This document shows, piece after piece, positions 58,448-64,000 of a stretch of 64,000 bases of DNA. The stretch's first letter is position 1, and every line of letters starts with the position of its first letter. Source of the stretch: Allium sativum (lineage: Eukaryota; Streptophyta; Magnoliopsida; Asparagales; Amaryllidaceae); the NCBI GenBank assembly GCA_030737875.1, contig CM060910.1, positions 613,999,303-614,063,302 of the forward strand, in the 5' to 3' direction. The translations under genes and the position numbers were made by a program. The notes below the pieces were generated by a model, which saw nothing but the letters and a program-made list of their open reading frames with translations, made no database searches and was not told the origin of the DNA.

Positions 58448-61400
58448 GGTACGTTTAAAACAAATCATTTGGAAACTATTATAGTGTAAAGTGTGTAAAA
58501 CAAATTCAAATATAAATGTATCAATCCTAGATGGCATGGGTACCATATATGTCGCCAATACTAGGCTTTACAATCAAAACCGCAATTGTCACGTATTGGA
58601 AGTTGGATTTCCGTTTGTGAACCAAGGCAAGGGATCGTCCTTACTGCTTCGAGACGCTCTAGCCTGTGTCTTAGGCAAGCGCGCAGACAAGCCTTGGATC
58701 GTCAGGGCTGGTCCACACGGAGTGGACTAAAATGCCCGAACACTGCGTTTCCCCACCCTATGGGGCATCAATCTGGTCTGTATAAAGACCATACCATCCA
58801 TCAACTTCGCAGAGACCGATATATCCGAGGCGCCTCGCTATCCATCATCCACATTAGTAAAATGTCTGGGCATGCAAAACCCAGACACCACTCCTAGCTA
58901 CAAGGAAATGCATGTCCTTCCTAAGGTCCTCTCCCGTTTCTGGTTCACACCGGGGTGTGAGGCTCGCGAATTAAGGCTACACAAAGCTATGCTATGTTAA
59001 AGCCGTGCTTTGATCATCAACCACAAGACTCTGCTTTTCAACAGAAGCCTTGATCATTTGCAACTAAGCATGCCACACAGGCAATTCACGCTATGCAACT
59101 GATGTCTATCAATCACGCAGAATGAAATCCAATGTCAGACAAACAGTCCATTTACAAGTTCGTTCTGGGTCTGAACAAAACAGGAGGCACCTTATTCCTC
59201 GTCCCATATGTCCAATACAGAAGAGAGGCCCTCACATATCCGGTCGATCTCTAGGTACGTCTGGACGATCACCACTTATTACCTTGTCTTGGGTGTATAG
59301 CCCAATCAAGACATCAGTAATCACCCAAACGATGTGAAGACCTCCGGTCTTCAACCACTGTCTTCATCGTCGACTCATCGCCGATTCAGTTATTCGGAAT
59401 GGGATAAACCCGGTCTTTCTGAATAACTCGCGTATATAATAAACAAGTGCTATAAAAACATAACATACGCCTCATTCCAATTCTGAATATTCTTTTATTT
59501 AAATATTCTTATCCTTTGGGAAAGGTTCCCATTAATTTTATCAAAGATAAATTCTTTAAACTTATTCTTTAATCCTCCTTTGGATATCATTTCAAACCAT
59601 ATTAAGGTTTTCCAAACTAGTCGGGATTAGCGAGCCTTACCGAAGTAATCGTTTATTTAATTTCCCAATCCCAACCTATTCATCCCATGAAGTAAAACTG
59701 GTAATACTTCATATCTAACACCATAGTGTTATCAGTAAAATTAATTACAATTTCACGTTCAAATCTAATTAAAGATTTAACTATCGCTTGGAGCAAAACT
59801 GGTGATACTCCATTCTTAATCATTTCCTGAATTTGATAATTTTAGTCATCAGATTTTCATTTCAATCTTATTAAAGATTCACTAAAACTCTAATTCAGTT
59901 TTAATTTCCAAAAAATCATTACCTAATGATTATTCAAAGTTAAGAAATAAATCTTATCTTTAACTGGGTTAAGAACTAATGTTCTTCAAAAACACAGGTC
60001 ACGGTAAACCTAAAATCACATTCCATTAAAAATGGAATCTTAATGGAATACAAATCAATATATATAATCGACATGAACTTCCATATCCAACCGATAATAT
60101 AAATGGAATAACGGTAAAGCCTTTTAAATTCCATATATAGTAACAGGCTTCCCCCACAGAAGTTCACTTCAATTATTACCAAATCGAATTCCATTCAATT
60201 CCAATTTAATATGTTAAATTGGAAAACTTTACTTTGGAAAATCTCCTTTAAATCCTAACAAAAGATTTATAAATTCCAAATCACATTTCATTGTAAATCG
60301 AGTTAAAAAACGAATGTCGCTAAAAACACAATTCACGATAAACCCAATTCACATTCCATTTTATTCCAATTATTAAATATAATTGGAAATTCTAAAACTC
60401 TTAATTAAAAGATTTATTCTTTTCACACGGGGTTTAAGAATAGTGTTACTGAAGACCCGTTCCCATCAGTCTCTAACCATAAATTAGTAAGAGAACTATT
60501 CCTTAAGTATTAATACTGAAAGCCGAAACCAACATCAGATCAATACCCAGGAGATCATTCAACTTAACTAATCTCCAGTTAGTTTCTAATTTTCTTAACC
60601 CCATTGGGTTTAGGAATAATATTAGTAAAGATACCATTCACGGCAACCCAAAATCTCATTCCATTGTTAATCGGGTTAAAGAACCAGTGTTATTTAAAAC
60701 ACCATTCACGATGAACCCAAAAAAACCAAGTTCAATTTAATTCCAATTAAATGTTAATTAATTGGTAAACTTCGTTAAATCATAATACAAAGATTTATAT
60801 CTTTTCTCAACTGGGTTTAAGAACATTGTTAGTGAAGACACCATTCAAGACAAACCCAAAATCCACTTTGATATTAAATACAAGGCTCTGAATAGAAATT
60901 ATATCGGCTTATATTCAATATCAAATTCTAAAATCAACAAATATCGTATTGGAATAACAATATATATCTTCCAAATTCCTCCACAATGTCCGTATAATCA
61001 CGGAATCCAATATCGAAATATTTCGAAGATATTTTCGATTCAAATCCATTTTAGTTCATATATTGGAAATTCTGATTGTTTTTAAAACCATTTCAAATCC
61101 AATTTATATATTTTAAAAAATAATTGGATTATAATTCTAGTTAATAACTAGTTCATTTCGATAAAATATATTTTTATCTTTTCAAATATGGAATTTTTCA
61201 TCCCAATTCTTTCCAAATTATTTATTATGATTTTACACAAATTATTGCTATTTGTAATAATTTTATCAAGGCCCGTACAGTCGATTTCCATAAACAGCCA
61301 TCGAACTGCACCTACAACGACCTTTTCCAAATTTGATTTGGACTTAATTCCAAATCCAACCATTAGATTTGAAATTTCTTGTATTCTTTAGAAAGCTCTG

Positions 61401-64000
61401 TTCGATACGAACCCAACGGTTCCGGTTTCAGCAGAATCCGACGGTCAGATCTCCCGTAATGCTCATTCGAAGTCAATGGTCGAAATTCGGAAACTGCCGC
61501 GGCGCAGCGCATTTTATTCAGCCATTAAATATATATAATATGTATATTATATATATTTCGTCGATTTCCATTTAAAACGTGTTTTATAAATTGTTTTCAA
61601 TTCGTTTTCAAAATGATTTCAACTTCATATCCAGTTTTAAATCGAAATTGAATATTCCATATCATTAATATGTAAATGATAATATTTTTCAAAACATTAG
61701 ATTTTGAAATCACTTCCTTTTCAATATTCATTATAAAAATGAATAAAATCGATATAAATATTGTTCTCGTCAAAATGGCGTTAATCTAATCAACACGACT
61801 TTATATATTTAAATATTTTCGTGTACATCCCAAATCGGACGTCAAAATCATATTTTGATCCATTACTGAATATTATTTTAAAATATTCATTATTTTAAAA
61901 TACTTCTATTTTCAAATATTTCTATTTCAAATATTATTTATTTCAAATATTTCTATTTCAAATATTCTTTATTTTCAAATATTTCTATTTCAAATATTTC
62001 TATTTTAAATATTCTTTATTTTCAAATATTTCTATTTCAAATATTTCTATTTCAAATATTCTTTATTTTCAAATATTTCTGTTTCAAATATTTCTACTTC
62101 AAATATTCTTTATTTTCAGATATTTCTATTTCAAATATTTCTATTTCAAATATTCTTTATTTTCATATATTTCTATTTCAAATATTTCTACTTCAAATAT
62201 TCTTTATTTTCAAATATTTCTGAATTGAAATCAGACACAGTCAACTACCATATAATGCTATTTACAACAACAGTGATAAACAATCATCCATCATCCAAAG
62301 TGCAATTTACAACTGTATAAGCGTTAAAAATAAATAATTAACGCTTATCACAGCCTGTCAGCCCATCGATTGACATACCACTAATTATTGGGATTAGTAT
62401 ATGTCAAATATCATCCCAATACCCGTGTGGGGTTTCAAACAACAAATACTGATTATTATTTATGCAGTTGGGCGATGTGTAAAAATTATCGTTCCAATCT
62501 ATATCCGATAAATGGGTGTACATGAACAAATCATCCGATTTGTTTAAAAATATTTGTTTTAACACATGGATATTTTATACAATTCATATATACAATAAAT
62601 ATGTGATTTTTATTGTTCAAATATTTTATTCAACACATGAATATTTTATTCAGTTCAAATCACACTCACTATCAATTTTCACACAATACAATGCAATCAA
62701 ACAAGTCGTCTATGGTTTGTGGACGATGGGGAGCAGTTCATATATGCAGTTATACAATAAATAACTGTACAAGAAATCTTTAGTGAGAAGTTCTCAGATT
62801 GGGATCCACTCTGCCATTTTTTATCTGAATTCCTGAACTATTCGGATTTGAATTTGTCTAAATTTCTAGCTAGCTCCATATTGGGCCCGGTTAGTCTTGT
62901 TTTGAAGGTCTCGTCCCCACGGTCGCAACGTATCCCGTTTCGCGCGTCACGCGATTCCGACCTCGCACGGAAAAGATATGATGGTATTTGCGTTATTTAC
63001 TTTAATTAGAAAATTAATTAAATTAATTAGTAAAATAACCTCACCTTCTTCTTGTTTTAGTCTTAGGACGTATACAAACCCATGGAGTAGAAAATTAGGG
63101 TTCGAAACTGGAGCCTCCACGATCGTCAAGACATCCATCAGCGCCCGCCCCGTGGTGCGCCTCGGAGTGTGCTACCCATGCCCAAAGTGGGGCCCAATTC
63201 GGTTGCTCCCTCTCTCCCAAACCATGAGTGATGGCGGTGATTTGGAGCAGCAAATTTGCGCTCCATTCTGCACAAAATCCAACCTTTTTTATATGGATTT
63301 GAAGAGCGCTGGAACCTCTTCATAATTCTCCAAAGAACTAAGGTCTGATTTTGAGCATAAAAGGAGAAAAAGAGCAGAGATGGATTGAGAAACTTCCGTC
63401 GTCGGTTTTGTTAAAAAGGGGCATGACGATGAATGAGGAATTTTGGTTTTTTTTTAATTTATATATAATTTTTCCATAAATAGCAGGTTTTTCATTCGAA
63501 ATCGAAATCGTACCCACCAACTGTCATCTCTAGCACATTACCCCCATTCCGAACACATTGGGATTTGTTTCGTAACCCAATTCGGCTGTAACGATCAGTT
63601 TCTATCAAAATATAAATATAAATATATATATATATTGAATTTGAACGCATATTTCAATTTACTAGGGCCACATACTAATTCTAAAAATTCAAAAAAAAAA
63701 TGTCTATGTTGCGATGTTACGGTCCCAACAAAACTGATTTCGTCGAATTTGGAGACAGTTTGAAAATGACCATTTTCTGGTCAATCCAAATTGACTGAAA
63801 CTATAAAAACATGTTTTCCCTTGCCACACTCACATATTGATTCCAAAAATATGAATTTTGGAATCTAGTAATCATTTGACATTCCGGATCCAATAAAAGT
63901 AGTTTCATCGAAAACGGAGGTTGTTTGCAAAATGGCTATTTTTAAGGCCTTTATTTCCATAACGACTATTGTGAATTTTCAACTGGACATAACTTTTTAT
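58448..64000 (-). mobile_element. LTR Y, part 2 (continues beyond the window)
   Basis: It resumes Y after X. On the minus strand it matches the C 3' LTR from its 3' third back to its start: GAGGCGCCTC block (58828-58837), 'cggcgttaagac'-type lost, and repeated 'gggttaaagaac..tgtt' units (59950-60850). It then has the TCCGAC box (61436-61450), a 47-bp tandem repeat (61964-62222) where C has its 27-bp repeat, a GC-rich leader (63060-63330), a possible minus-strand TATA (63457-63465), and U3-like sequence to the edge. With part 1 at least 6.18 kb of LTR is present. No coding sequence found. Confidence 0.8.
61964..62222. repeat. 47-bp tandem repeat, five copies plus a part
   Basis: The unit starts ATTCTTTATTTTCAAATATT and continues with two further 'tctatttcaaatatt' sub-units, so each 47-mer is itself built of three related pieces. 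A looser version precedes it from about 61880. Confidence 0.9.

Overview
This window is repetitive DNA from a plant nuclear genome, almost certainly an angiosperm. It is AT-rich and I found no host gene, tRNA or rRNA. The evidence for a plant is a set of Ty3/gypsy chromovirus retrotransposons (Gag, protease, RT, RNase H, integrase and a C-terminal chromodomain, resembling the Tekay/Del clade). Their LTRs are very long and their primer-binding sites match plant initiator tRNA-Met (TGGTATCAGAGC). I cannot name the species.

From about 9.4 kb to the right edge the window is one nest of insertions, and four of them can be bounded exactly by 5-bp target-site duplications (TSDs). The outermost layer is a minus-strand LTR, 'Y' (9445-10071 and 58448 to beyond 64000). 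Element 'X' (minus strand, 10072-58442, TSD TGCTT) sits in Y. X has LTRs of about 5.7 kb but an interior of only 337 bp with no coding sequence. X's left LTR is split by element 'A' (14949-25046, TSD CAACG/CAATG). A has a single-frame gag-pol-chromodomain reading frame broken only by three in-frame stops. X's right LTR is split by element 'C' (29900-41006, TSD CTATT), which has long LTRs and a 1-kb non-coding interior. It is split again by element 'B' (42155-57537, TSD TTATA), which has 4.85-kb LTRs and a gag-pol-chromodomain region broken by stops and at least two frameshifts.

The left 8.6 kb holds older, rearranged pieces of the same superfamily: a plus-strand B-like LTR ('W', 1-780 and about 6030-8619), a piece of B-like 3' interior (781-1230) and a minus-strand LTR ('Z', 1231 to about 5610). 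The stretch 5611-6029 is unidentified but carries three copies of a perfect palindrome. The stretch 8620-9444 is mostly unassigned.

A and B encode, or once encoded, the proteins needed for copying and integration. C and X keep only the cis signals (LTRs, primer site, polypurine tract) and were presumably mobilised in trans by such relatives. Judged by eye, C's LTRs differ least (under 1 %), A's by about 1.7 %, and B's unevenly and somewhat more.

The most interesting signals are in the LTRs. (1) A block about 350-600 bp from the LTR 3' end carries three stem-loops. Their stems are preserved with compensating base changes between families that otherwise share little LTR sequence, and one stem is shared even by element A. 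(2) Consensus splice donors lie inside the LTRs of A and B, with acceptors directly in front of each gag start. (3) Arrays of AT-rich hairpin units occur in LTRs of several families. (4) A palindromic TCCGAC-N-GTCGGA box recurs in several families. (5) The 3' end of one C LTR has been swapped. (6) B landed inside the TATA box of X.
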